From: Thalassolituus sp034111725
GTDB taxonomy: Bacteria; Pseudomonadota; Gammaproteobacteria; Pseudomonadales; Oceanobacteraceae
Assembly (NCBI RefSeq): GCF_034111725.1
Contig: NZ_JAWUWR010000069.1
Location: 8,852-72,851, forward strand
Reading direction: 5' to 3'
DNA: 64,000 nt
The notes under the pieces were generated by a model, which was given only the letters and a program-made list of their open reading frames with translations, had not been told where the DNA came from and ran no database searches. Below, one piece after another: positions 1 through 8,651 of this stretch. Positions within the stretch are counted from its first letter, which is position 1; each line of letters starts with the position of its first letter. A program made the translations under genes and the position numbers.

Positions 1-978
1 ACCTTTTTCGTCTCTTAGAGTCATGGTGACTAAACGATTGTCCCAGTCGACTAAAATGTCACCGAAGTTGACCGAGCTATAGTCTTTTCCAATGCGATTT
101 TGGTTCGGACTCACTTGCTTCCATTCCATATCCAAACCTGAGCTGGTCAGTTCCCATAGTGGTATGCCATTCACGTCTACTTTGCTAAATTCGCCCCAGT
201 GCGTATCACCACTGATAAGAATTAGGTTATGCAGATTCTTCTCTTCCACCAATGTTAACAACCGATTACGGTCATCGGGGAAATTGGCCCACGACTCCCA
301 GCCAGTAAAATCTGAAAGTGCTTGAATACTAGAGCCCATAATCGTTAGGTCAGCAGGCTTTTGTAGCTCAGCTTCGAGCCATTGCCATTGATGTTCACCC
401 AGCATAGAACGGCCAACTGCAGGAAGGTAAGGCCCCAGATGTTTCGGTGCTTTCTCTTTATCGTAGGTTACACGATCGACAGACGTTAATGCTTCACGAT
501 TCCAGCGTAAATCGGGAAGAATAACGTGAACGCGTTTCCCATCTTTTTTTAGCCAGTAACTGGTGTATATACCATCCGCTTGAGTGCGACGAATATCGTC
601 TGGTTCAGCGCCCCAAAAATCTAACATGATTTGGCGCGATTCTTCTTTCTTCGGATATTCTATACCAGCGTCGTTTTCACCAAAATCATGGTCATCCCAG
701 ATAGCGATAACAGGCATACGTTCACGCAGTTTTACGAGTTCTGGTTTGCTACCTAGTTTGGTGTATTTTTTCTTTAAAATAGCCATGTCTTCTGTATCGC
801 CGTAAATATTGTCTCCTAAAAAAACAAATAGATCGGCATCGACTTTATTGATGGCTGTTAAAATGGTGGTGGGTTTGTCTTGATGCATGCAAGAACCAAA
901 CAAAATACGTGTTGGTTCTTGCGCCCATGCGGAAGTACTGGATAAAGCCGCGATTATTACGATTGAGCGTAACAACAT
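1..978 (-). CDS. PhoD-like alkaline phosphatase / metallophosphatase, 3' end outside window
   Basis: The first 326 codons are open, from an ATG with AAGGAA just upstream to the window edge. The product begins with a signal peptide (MLLRSIVIIAALSSTSAWA), so it is periplasmic or exported. Early residues read ILFGSCMHQDKP and FVFLGDNIYGD, then AIWDDHDFGEND, and later LILISGDTHWGEFSK. The GDN, DDHD and GDTH blocks are the metal-binding signatures of the PhoD/calcineurin-like phosphatase family, which releases phosphate from phosphomono- and diesters. It starts 10 bases after the preceding phosphatase gene on the same strand, so the two are probably co-transcribed behind the TonB receptor and its PhoB-like boxes. 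Substrate is not readable from sequence; family assignment is strong. Confidence 0.85.
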   Translation of the reverse strand, partial: MLLRSIVIIAALSSTSAWAQEPTRILFGSCMHQDKPTTILTAINKVDADLFVFLGDNIYGDTEDMAILKKKYTKLGSKPELVKLRERMPVIAIWDDHDFGENDAGIEYPKKEESRQIMLDFWGAEPDDIRRTQADGIYTSYWLKKDGKRVHVILPDLRWNREALTSVDRVTYDKEKAPKHLGPYLPAVGRSMLGEHQWQWLEAELQKPADLTIMGSSIQALSDFTGWESWANFPDDRNRLLTLVEEKNLHNLILISGDTHWGEFSKVDVNGIPLWELTSSGLDMEWKQVSPNQNRIGKDYSSVNFGDILVDWDNRLVTMTLRDEKG

Positions 979-988
979 AATAAATTCC

Positions 989-2113
989 TTACTTAAGTGC
1001 TTCGGTGATAGCTGGGGCTGCTGACGCGCTAAAATCTTTTGGGTTAATACCTAAAGTACGCAGCGCAGTAGCAGTTACTTGTTGTAAGTGAATTGTATTT
1101 TCTGGTTTTATTTCACCGGCAGTACGAATATCCGGCCCCATGGCAGCGAACCAAGTGCTTTGTGAACCTTCGATGCCGTTTGGATACGTTTCCGATAGAT
1201 CTTTCATATAAACTTCAACCGCACGCTTGGATGCATGATGCTGCCAATCGGCTGCGGTTTTGCCGCGACCGTGATCCGAAGTGATGAGCAAATTGGTGTT
1301 ATTTTTATACTGAGGCAACGACTGCAGAAGTGCCCATAGCTTGCCAATAAAGGCGTCGTCTCTTTGCGCTGAATATAGGTAATGGTCATAATCGCCATCG
1401 TGCGCAAAATCGTCGGTTTCTCCTAAGCTGATATAAATAATGTTGGGCTGTTCACGCTTGATGTATTCTGCCGCAAAACCATAGGTGAAGGCATCTAAAC
1501 GTACGTTATCCCATGGGCTTGGAACTTCTGCTTGCAGTTCATTCAAGAATTGTTCTTTTGCTGTTATTTTTTTTCCTTCTGCAGGCATAAAACCGGCGTA
1601 AACTGGTAATTGGCTGCGCTTAGTATTGAGAATATACGGGAACACATCCCAGCTACCAAAGGCTGCAACCTTACCTTTGTATTGCGGCTGATTATTGGCC
1701 CACTCTAAAAAGGTAACGTTTTTGTTGGCTATCTTTTTGTTGGAATTGATTTCAGGATCAGCGGCACCGGTAAGCATCTCGTTGTAACCCGGATAAGAGA
1801 AATACCAAGGATTCGCGACGTCCATAAAGCTGCCATTGGCACGGTTACCTATGATGACACCATTGGGAATGATGGTATTCCATAAGAAGGGCATGAGTGT
1901 TTTTCGGCGTTCTTCGGCGCTATCTCGCCATAAATTAGTTTTTAATATCTCGCTGTCTTTTACGAATTCTTTATTTTCAATGAGGTCTTTATCTGCACCA
2001 GTAAAGGTTTCTTGCCAGCGCAAACCATCGACGGATATGAGTATTAAATTCTCAGCGGCATAGCTCGAATGAGCACAGAGTAAAAATATCAAAGTAGAGA
2101 ATATTGTTTTCAT
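989..2113 (-). CDS. alkaline phosphatase superfamily enzyme (type I phosphodiesterase/sulfatase fold), secreted
   Basis: About 374 residues with a signal peptide ending near SSYA-AEN. The metal and active-site pattern of the alkaline phosphatase superfamily is visible: ILISVDGLRW near the N terminus (first metal-binding Asp, about residue 30), a probable nucleophile in FSYPGYNEMLTG (about residues 106-117), then LGETDDFAHDGDYDHY and LLITSDHGRG followed by DWQHHA, which supply the remaining Asp/His ligands. The family includes phosphodiesterases, phosphatases and sulfatases; phosphatase or phosphodiesterase is inferred from the neighbouring TonB receptor, PhoD-like gene and PhoB-like boxes. 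A GTG directly precedes the chosen ATG and could be the start instead. Confidence 0.8.
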   Translation of the reverse strand: MKTIFSTLIFLLCAHSSYAAENLILISVDGLRWQETFTGADKDLIENKEFVKDSEILKTNLWRDSAEERRKTLMPFLWNTIIPNGVIIGNRANGSFMDVANPWYFSYPGYNEMLTGAADPEINSNKKIANKNVTFLEWANNQPQYKGKVAAFGSWDVFPYILNTKRSQLPVYAGFMPAEGKKITAKEQFLNELQAEVPSPWDNVRLDAFTYGFAAEYIKREQPNIIYISLGETDDFAHDGDYDHYLYSAQRDDAFIGKLWALLQSLPQYKNNTNLLITSDHGRGKTAADWQHHASKRAVEVYMKDLSETYPNGIEGSQSTWFAAMGPDIRTAGEIKPENTIHLQQVTATALRTLGINPKDFSASAAPAITEALK

Positions 2114-2142
2114 CACTAGAATCTCGCGGTAATTAACAACAA

Positions 2143-2170
2143 AAAAAGCCGGTTATAAAACCGGCTTTTT
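2143..2170 (-). terminator. hairpin with U-tract between the TonB receptor and phosphatase genes
   Basis: A 7-bp GC-rich stem (GCCGGTT/AACCGGC) with a 4-base loop is flanked by A-run and T-run, so it can act on either strand. It lies just after the receptor stop codon and before the phosphatase start, so in the operon sense it would end or attenuate transcription and leave less message for the two phosphatases. Confidence 0.75.
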
Positions 2171-2182
2171 CGATGGTCTAAA

Positions 2183-4420
2183 TTAGAAGTCTAGAGCTAA
2201 AGTAGCTGAGGCTGTACGGGCTGCACCAATGAAGTAAGAACCTTCAATACCACCACCGAGATAGCTTTCGTCTAAGAGGTTGTTAATAACTAAATCGATT
2301 GCTGCGCGTTTGAATAAACCACCGTCAACTTCTTTGGCATAACCTAGGCTGAAATCAACCACTGCGTATGCGTCTAGTTGGTCGGCGTTGGCAAAGTCAC
2401 CGTAACGAGAGCCAGTATACTTAGTGCTCAACGAAGAGTGATAACGCTCATTACTGTAGTTTAAGCTCAGCACGGCTAAGTTTTTGACGGATGCCGCAAC
2501 CTTATTACCGCCAACAACATCCAAGTTGCCATCACCATCGGTGTCGACATCTTTCTTGTATTCTGAGTTGTTGTAAGTGTAAGACGCATAAACATCCCAA
2601 TTAGTCGTCAGCATTTGACGCACGCTGGTTTCAATACCGTATGAGTCGATACCACCGACGTTGAGATAAGCACCGCTGGCTTCATTAAGGTAGTCAATTC
2701 CCGCGGCTGCTGCGCCTGAGATATAGGTAATGCGGTTAGCAAAATCGACTTGATAAATCGCCACCGTAGCTTGAGTCGCGCCTGTGTTATAACGCAAACC
2801 TAAATCGACGTTAGTCGATTTTTCGGGTTCTACTTCCTTTAGAGATTCCTTGCTTCCAGTCAACATTTCATCACGGAAGGCTGCAAAGTTATCGGCATAA
2901 CTACCGTGCAGTTCCAATTCAGGGGTGAGGTTATAAATAAAACCCGCTTGCGGCAGAATATCTGAGTTACTGTCGGTTGAGACTTTGTCGCCAGTAAATT
3001 CATTTGTGTATTCCATATCGACGAAATACTTCTTCACCCCAAGGGTTACTTCGAGATCACCTAATGTCATGGTGTCTTGGACGTATGGCATAACCGTAAA
3101 GGTGTCGAATGTGTTCTTGTACTGAATCCAGTATGGTTCGAAATCGTTGTAGTGATATACACGCGAGTCGAGCACTTCGTGCCAATCGCGGCTTTCAGGA
3201 CGGTGGCTATCTTCAATCCAAATACCGGCTTTCGCTTTGTTTGCATCGCTGATGATTAAGTCGGCATCCGTTAATAAGCCAAAGCGTTCTTTATCATAAT
3301 GTGTGTGGCGATAAGACGACACGGGGTTACAACCTGCGCTGGCGCTTCCCACACAGCTGCCATCGGCTACTGGGTTACCACTGTCATCGACATAGGTGTA
3401 ACGATCTACATAGGCACCACCATTTTTACCCGTAGTATTTACGAGGTAAGGCGGTATCCAATCACCACGGCCTTTCATCCAGTGATAATAAGGTTTTAAG
3501 GTTACGGTCAAATTTTCAGTCGCAAAAAACTCAACGGAACCATAAGCCATTAAGTTTTTACGCAGAGTTGACCAAGCTTCTGCATAGTTTTGATCGATAA
3601 CTGGGTCGCCAGTCCACTGCCAAGTTAAACGGTCCCATTCTGGGTTCTGTTCAAACTGGGCAATAGAAACACCGTTGTAGTTATCTTCTTCGGCATTATC
3701 AAAAACGATACGGCCCATCATGTTCATGTTTTTCTGTTCGGAAACCACTTTTGCTTCGATGTGCTGACGACGTGTATTGCCGTTAGAACCGTCACCAATC
3801 CAACGATTGTTGTAGGAGTCGGACATGGATACATAACCGAAGGTATTCGCCATGAGCTCACCGCTGTCGGCACGAACAAAATAACGACGGGCGTTATAGT
3901 CGCCATTGGTCAACGCTACGCGCACATTTTCTTCGCGCATAGGATCGTTTGATACGAAGTTAAATACGCCGCCAAGGGCGTCGAGTGATGCAGAAGAGAT
4001 GGCACCGGAGCCTTGATATACCTCGATACCCTGCATATTTTCACCGTCTAATAAACGGTTAGCTTTGGTACCGCCGCCATAGTTCGAGCCACCGTTAGGA
4101 ATGCCGTCTACGGTCATACCCAGTTGTTGCTCGTTTAAGTTGATGCTGTAACCACGCATGGAAACAGTGGTCGACCAATCGTCGGAACCGAATGTGTCAC
4201 CTTCTGAAATTGAGATACCAGGTAAGTTGTCGACGCTGGCAAATACGCTTGTCATGGCCGACTGCTGCTCTTTCATACTATCGTCGGTGACGTTGTTGGC
4301 TTGAGCAATCGGTTGCCCTACGGCAATGATTTCTTCAGTGACGTTTTCAGCAGCAAAAGTAGATGCAGCAAACACGGCTGAAGCTAGTGCTGTGAGTTGA
4401 AATACAGCTTTGATTTTCAT
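2183..4420 (-). CDS. TonB-dependent outer-membrane receptor
   Basis: About 745 residues. A signal peptide (MKIKAVFQLTALASAVFAAS...) is followed by a TonB-box-like segment (EEIIAVG), a plug domain with VSMRGYSINLNEQQLGMTVDGIP and GIEVYQGSGAISS, and a long 22-strand-type barrel ending in an aromatic residue (ATLALDF). The ATG at 4420 is preferred over an upstream TTG because GGGGAA sits at proper distance before it. An Asp/Gly-rich loop (DTDGDGNLD) may bind calcium. The substrate is not readable, but two phosphatase genes follow and a five-fold PhoB-like array precedes it, so import of phosphate or a phosphorylated compound is inferred. A siderophore role is not excluded. Confidence 0.9.
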   Translation of the reverse strand: MKIKAVFQLTALASAVFAASTFAAENVTEEIIAVGQPIAQANNVTDDSMKEQQSAMTSVFASVDNLPGISISEGDTFGSDDWSTTVSMRGYSINLNEQQLGMTVDGIPNGGSNYGGGTKANRLLDGENMQGIEVYQGSGAISSASLDALGGVFNFVSNDPMREENVRVALTNGDYNARRYFVRADSGELMANTFGYVSMSDSYNNRWIGDGSNGNTRRQHIEAKVVSEQKNMNMMGRIVFDNAEEDNYNGVSIAQFEQNPEWDRLTWQWTGDPVIDQNYAEAWSTLRKNLMAYGSVEFFATENLTVTLKPYYHWMKGRGDWIPPYLVNTTGKNGGAYVDRYTYVDDSGNPVADGSCVGSASAGCNPVSSYRHTHYDKERFGLLTDADLIISDANKAKAGIWIEDSHRPESRDWHEVLDSRVYHYNDFEPYWIQYKNTFDTFTVMPYVQDTMTLGDLEVTLGVKKYFVDMEYTNEFTGDKVSTDSNSDILPQAGFIYNLTPELELHGSYADNFAAFRDEMLTGSKESLKEVEPEKSTNVDLGLRYNTGATQATVAIYQVDFANRITYISGAAAAGIDYLNEASGAYLNVGGIDSYGIETSVRQMLTTNWDVYASYTYNNSEYKKDVDTDGDGNLDVVGGNKVAASVKNLAVLSLNYSNERYHSSLSTKYTGSRYGDFANADQLDAYAVVDFSLGYAKEVDGGLFKRAAIDLVINNLLDESYLGGGIEGSYFIGAARTASATLALDF

Positions 4421-4508
4421 GTCGTTCCCCAAAATTAAATTTGTGTTTTGGGGAACATGTGCGCACTAAACTGCGCTTATAAAATTATTAGAGCTCCCCA
4501 ATCGGGGA

Positions 4509-4578
4509 TGTATAGTCGATAGTAATAGTGACAGGCTGGTGACTTAAACTTTACATTTCAATGTGAAATTAATGACAG
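4509..4578 (-). promoter_or_regulatory. tandem Pho-box array, five half-sites, with a possible -10
   Basis: On the minus strand 4578-4528 reads as five heptamers separated by four bases each: CTGTCAT, TTCACAT, ATGTAAA, AAGTCAC, CTGTCAC. The 11-bp phase is exact throughout. The outer two match the PhoB half-site consensus (CTGTCAT/C); the inner three are degenerate. A TATACA hexamer (4514-4509) follows 13 bases after the last heptamer, slightly longer than the usual 10. The array lies between the ABC transporter stop and the TonB receptor start. PhoB control of the receptor and phosphatases is inferred. Confidence 0.65.
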
Positions 4579-4590
4579 AAAAATAATAGT

Positions 4591-6432
4591 CTACGCATCA
4601 CCAATAAACCCACCGGTTTGATGTGCCCATAATTGCGCATAAATCCCACCTTGTTCTATCAGTTCTCTGTGGCTGCCTTGCTCTACTATTTTGCCTTTAT
4701 CCATGACGATTAAACGATCCATGGCGGCAATGGTGGATAAACGGTGCGCAATGGCGATTACCGTTTTATTTTCCATCAGACGATAGAGGCTGGTTTGGAT
4801 AGCCGCTTCAACTTCCGAATCTAACGCCGATGTCGCCTCATCTAAAATAAGAATAGGTGCGTCTTTTAATAACACCCGTGCAATGGCAACTCGTTGGCGT
4901 TGGCCGCCAGACAGTTTAACGCCACGTTCGCCGACTTGTGCGTCGTAGCCGCTATTGCCGTGCGGATCATGCAGGTCAGCTATAAATTCGTGAGCCTCGG
5001 CTTTTTTGGTTGCGCTTAGTAATTCTGCTTCGGTTGCATTCGGGCGACCATACAAGATGTTTTCGCGGATACTGCGATGCAGTAACGAGGTATCTTGGGT
5101 CACCATGCCGATCTGAGCGCGCAGGCTTTCTTGTTCAACGTGGCGAATGTTTTGTCCGTCGATAAGGATTTGGCCGTCATTAATGTCGTAAAAGCGCAGT
5201 AACAAATTAACGAGGGTCGATTTACCTGCACCCGAGCGTCCAACTAAACCAATTTTTTCACCCGGTTTGATATCAAGGTTTAGGTGCTCAAACACGGGAT
5301 GAATTTGGTCGTCGTTGCCTTGATAAGAGAAACACACGTCGCGTAATTCGATTCGTCCTTTTTCAGCCGATAATTTAGGTGCATTCGCAACGTCAGTAAT
5401 TTGTTGCGGCTTGGATAGGGTGTTCATGCCGTCGACAACGGTGCCGATGTTTTCGAATAGAGCACCGATTTCCCACATGATCCATTGCGCCATGCCGTTG
5501 ATACGCAAGGCAAGGCTAATGGCGATGGCGATGGCCCCGACACTGATGGCACCTTGCATCCATAACGCAATCGAGAGTGCGGCGATGGTGAAAGCTAATA
5601 AATAGTTAATTAGGTTAACGCTGAAGTTAAGCCCTGTGGCTAAACGCATTTGGCGATAAACCGTATTCAAGAAGCCATCCATGCTTTGTCGCGCATATTC
5701 GGTTTCAAGCTCTGTATGCGAGAAGAGCTTTACCGTTTGGATGTTGGTGTAACTGTCGACAATTCGTCCGGTCATCATTGAGCGCGCGTCGGCTTGTTCG
5801 GTAGCGACCTGTTTCATACGTGGTACAAAGTAAAACTGAATGCCGATGTATAGCCCCAGCCAAATCAGCATAGGGAACATTAACCGAATATCGGCGATGG
5901 CAATAATGACAAGGACCGAGGTGAAATAGACCAAGATGTAAACCAATACATCGAGTAGTTTCATGACGGTTTCACGCACTGATAAAGAGGTTTGCATTAC
6001 CTTCTGCGCTAAGCGGCCAGCAAAATCATCTTGATAGAATCCTAGGCTCTGCTTCAGTAAATAGCGGTGTGATTGCCAGCGGATGCGCATCGGGTAATTG
6101 CCGAGTAACGTTTGATGTACCAGCAGAGCATGCAGAAGTACCACTACGGGCAGGGCGACAAGCACCATCATCGCCATAAAAATCAGATGTTTACCTTCCG
6201 CTTGGAGCAAACTATCAGGTGTGTGTACTGTCAGCCAGTCAACCAGATCGCCCATAAAACTGAACAGAGTAACTTCTAATATGGCGAGCATGGCGGTAAA
6301 AAACGACATTAAAAGTAGGGGTATTTCTAACCCTCGCGTGTAGTGTCGACAAAACGCATAAAGCCCTTTTGGCGGCTGTTCTGGTTGATTTTCAGGGTAA
6401 GGTTGTATGAGTTTTTCGAAGAACTTAAGCAT
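4591..6432 (-). CDS. ABC exporter, fused membrane and ATPase domains
   Basis: About 613 residues. The N-terminal half holds six hydrophobic helices of an ABC type I exporter domain; the C-terminal half is a complete nucleotide-binding domain with Walker A GLVGRSGAGKST, Q-loop MVTQDTS, signature LSGGQRQR, Walker B ILILDEATSALD and H-loop IAHRLST. It would work as a homodimer or heterodimer in the inner membrane, exporting a lipid, drug or peptide; the substrate is unknown. The start is set at MLKFFEKL, which gives normal family length; an upstream in-frame start would add 26 atypical residues. It is divergent from the decarboxylase gene, and its stop codon lies 13 bases from the Pho-box array of the next gene. 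Confidence 0.88.
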   Translation of the reverse strand: MLKFFEKLIQPYPENQPEQPPKGLYAFCRHYTRGLEIPLLLMSFFTAMLAILEVTLFSFMGDLVDWLTVHTPDSLLQAEGKHLIFMAMMVLVALPVVVLLHALLVHQTLLGNYPMRIRWQSHRYLLKQSLGFYQDDFAGRLAQKVMQTSLSVRETVMKLLDVLVYILVYFTSVLVIIAIADIRLMFPMLIWLGLYIGIQFYFVPRMKQVATEQADARSMMTGRIVDSYTNIQTVKLFSHTELETEYARQSMDGFLNTVYRQMRLATGLNFSVNLINYLLAFTIAALSIALWMQGAISVGAIAIAISLALRINGMAQWIMWEIGALFENIGTVVDGMNTLSKPQQITDVANAPKLSAEKGRIELRDVCFSYQGNDDQIHPVFEHLNLDIKPGEKIGLVGRSGAGKSTLVNLLLRFYDINDGQILIDGQNIRHVEQESLRAQIGMVTQDTSLLHRSIRENILYGRPNATEAELLSATKKAEAHEFIADLHDPHGNSGYDAQVGERGVKLSGGQRQRVAIARVLLKDAPILILDEATSALDSEVEAAIQTSLYRLMENKTVIAIAHRLSTIAAMDRLIVMDKGKIVEQGSHRELIEQGGIYAQLWAHQTGGFIGDA

Positions 6433-6632
6433 GAAGTTGTAACTATATTCCGGTAGGATGCTCACAACGATAACGGACTGATGATGAAATTGTAAGGTCG
6501 TGGCTTGCACCTCAGTGTTGCAGCTATGGATGCTTATGAAACTTTCATTATGTTTTGTTATCGTAAAGGAAAAATTTTATCACTGTACTCGTCAGAAAAA
6601 CGGCCTATCTTTGCGCCTTTCTCTGACCCACT

Positions 6633-6648
6633 CTACCTCAGGAGGTAG
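6633..6648 (+). promoter_or_regulatory. perfect inverted repeat covering the Shine-Dalgarno of the decarboxylase gene
   Basis: CTACCT (6633-6638) and AGGTAG (6643-6648) pair around CAGG, so the hairpin includes the AGGAGGT ribosome-binding site at 6640-6646, which lies 10 bases before the ATG at 6657. Folding would hide the site and lower translation. Regulation by this hairpin is inference. Confidence 0.45.
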
Positions 6649-6656
6649 CGAAACCG

Positions 6657-7820
6657 ATGTTGAGCAAACCCCAGGATTACTACGACGCCGAGACCTTTGC
6701 ACGCATTAAGAATTTTGCGGATCAACAAGAGACACCGTGTTTGGTGTTTGATACCGCTACATTTACTCGTCAATTAGATAATTTGATGGGCTGTTTTCCG
6801 TACGCGAAAACGTATTATGCGATCAAAGCGAATCCAGCGGACGAGTTGCTGGCAATTCTGCGTGATCGTGGGTGTAACTTCGACGTGGCATCTCGCTACG
6901 AGTTAGACAAAGTGTTGGCGATGGGTGTAACTGGCGATCGCGTTAGTTATGGTAATACCATCAAAAAAGCTAAAGATATTCGTTATTTCTTTGAGAAGGG
7001 CGTAAATCTTTTCGCGACCGATTCTGAAGCTGACTTGCGCAATATTGCCAAAGCAGCACCAGGCGCTCGTGTATTTGTGCGTATTTTAACCGAAGGCTCA
7101 CAAACTGCTGATTGGCCATTATCACGCAAATTTGGTTGCCAAGTGGATATGGCACTGGATCTTTGCATCATGGCGCGCGATTTAGGCTTAGTACCTTACG
7201 GTATTTCTTTCCATGTGGGTTCTCAGCAACGTGATATCGGCGTTTGGGATTCGGCTATTGCGAAAGTTAAGTGGATTTTCGAGCGTCTCAAAGACGAAGA
7301 CGGTATTGATCTGAAAATGGTTAACTTAGGTGGCGGCTTTCCTGCTAACTACATTAGCCGTACCAATACTTTAGAAGTGTATGCAGAAGAGATTACTCGT
7401 TTCTTGAAAGAAGACTTCGGCGACGACATGCCAGAAATTATTTTGGAACCTGGTCGTTCGCTAGCGGCTAACGCCGGTATTCTAGTGAGTGAAGTTGTTT
7501 TAGTCAGCCGTAAAAACCGTACAGGTTTGCATCGTTGGGTATATACCGACATCGGTAAGTTCGGTGGTTTCATCGAAACGATGGACGAAGCCATTAAGTA
7601 CCCGCTATATGTTGAAAAACAAGGTGAGTGCGAAGAAGTGGTTATTGCTGGTCCAACGTGTGATAGCGCTGATATTTTGTACGAACAGTACAAGTATGAG
7701 TTGCCGTTAAACTTGGCGAGCGGCGATCGTATGTACTGGTTCTCTACCGGTGCTTACACCACGACATACAGTGCTGTGGAATTTAATGGCTTCCCGCCGT
7801 TGAAGATTTACTGCATCTAA
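6657..7820 (+). CDS. speC: ornithine/lysine decarboxylase, PLP fold type III
   Basis: 387 residues, the length of the short bacterial ornithine decarboxylases (alanine-racemase fold) rather than the large fold-I SpeC of enterics. The PLP lysine is in YYAIKANP near residue 59; HVGSQ, GGGFP (phosphate binding) and EPGRSLAANAG follow, and the C-terminal GPTCDSADILYE supplies the catalytic Cys and Asp from the dimer partner. The enzyme makes putrescine (or cadaverine) for polyamine synthesis in the cytoplasm. The missing N-terminal extension and lysA-type C-terminal features argue against diaminopimelate decarboxylase. Translation may be affected by the hairpin over its ribosome-binding site. Confidence 0.85.
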   Translation: MLSKPQDYYDAETFARIKNFADQQETPCLVFDTATFTRQLDNLMGCFPYAKTYYAIKANPADELLAILRDRGCNFDVASRYELDKVLAMGVTGDRVSYGNTIKKAKDIRYFFEKGVNLFATDSEADLRNIAKAAPGARVFVRILTEGSQTADWPLSRKFGCQVDMALDLCIMARDLGLVPYGISFHVGSQQRDIGVWDSAIAKVKWIFERLKDEDGIDLKMVNLGGGFPANYISRTNTLEVYAEEITRFLKEDFGDDMPEIILEPGRSLAANAGILVSEVVLVSRKNRTGLHRWVYTDIGKFGGFIETMDEAIKYPLYVEKQGECEEVVIAGPTCDSADILYEQYKYELPLNLASGDRMYWFSTGAYTTTYSAVEFNGFPPLKIYCI

Positions 7821-7852
7821 GTATTTTTGCTTAATGCGGGTGCTCTCCTTGT

Positions 7853-8584
7853 TTAGTTAAGTGAGGAGGGCCCCAGTATTCTTCGATCAAATTCTTCTCG
7901 CATTTGCTTCAACATCCCTTCCTTTTCCATCTTTGTAAGTTCGTCAGTCATCTGAGGAATAAGATTCGCGCGCTGTTTATGGATGTAGTGATACACGTCA
8001 AAATGACCAAGCTCTCCCTGTAGTTGCTTGATCCCAGTATATCCGCCGGTTTTGATTAAATACCGTCCTACGGATTGCTCCATAATGGCAACATCAATGC
8101 GATTGGCCATCAGTAAGTCCAGTAATTGTGGCGCTCGGTCGACAAAGTAGGTTGTTAATTCGGATGGTGCGGAGTTATAGAATTTAGAGCCACGTACAAC
8201 ACCTAAGCGAAGGTTTTTAAAGGATTCCCAGCTTGCTTCAGTTACGTCGTGCCTGTGTGTGAAAGCACCTATTCGAATCATGGTTAGAGACACGGGGATT
8301 TTAACGAGGTTGTGATATTCCAGTTGCTGACCATCTATTCTACCCAGCTCAGCATCGGCTAGACCGCTATCGAGAAGCTCAAGTGAACGGGCGGATGGGG
8401 CCTCAATGTATTGAACATCGTAGCCTAGTTCGCCGTAAGCATGGCTCATGATTCTCATACCGAGGGGAGTAAGAGGGTTATCAGTAATGGTTGTGATGCG
8501 AACGGTATCTGCAGCGCTGATTGCACTGAATAAACCTATCAACACTGCGCTTAGAAGAGTGCAGCGCTTGCTTGAAATTACCAT
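7853..8584 (-). CDS. periplasmic solute-binding-like protein (SBP family 3)
   Basis: 243 residues with a signal peptide (LLSAVLIGLFSAISA-AD). The body resembles the small amino-acid-binding-protein-like family: TDNPLTPLGMRIMSHAYGELGYDVQY near the N terminus, a lobe with LRLGVVRGSKFYNS, then LLMANRIDVAIMEQ. No permease or ATPase gene is adjacent, so it is probably an orphan periplasmic protein (sensor, enzyme remnant or scavenger) rather than part of an ABC importer. It is convergent with the decarboxylase gene. Function beyond ligand binding cannot be stated. Confidence 0.7.
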   Translation of the reverse strand: MVISSKRCTLLSAVLIGLFSAISAADTVRITTITDNPLTPLGMRIMSHAYGELGYDVQYIEAPSARSLELLDSGLADAELGRIDGQQLEYHNLVKIPVSLTMIRIGAFTHRHDVTEASWESFKNLRLGVVRGSKFYNSAPSELTTYFVDRAPQLLDLLMANRIDVAIMEQSVGRYLIKTGGYTGIKQLQGELGHFDVYHYIHKQRANLIPQMTDELTKMEKEGMLKQMREEFDRRILGPSSLN

Positions 8585-8651
8585 CCTTCTTCACCTCTTG
8601 GAGCAGAGTCGCCTGCCATCAGAGTATAGAAGAAGGATCGTAGTTTGACGA

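Noticed and set aside
6657..7820. Diaminopimelate decarboxylase (lysA)
   Set aside because: Length and the GPTCDSADILYE and FHVGSQ contexts fit the short ornithine/lysine decarboxylases; lysA is longer and differs at the substrate-binding region.
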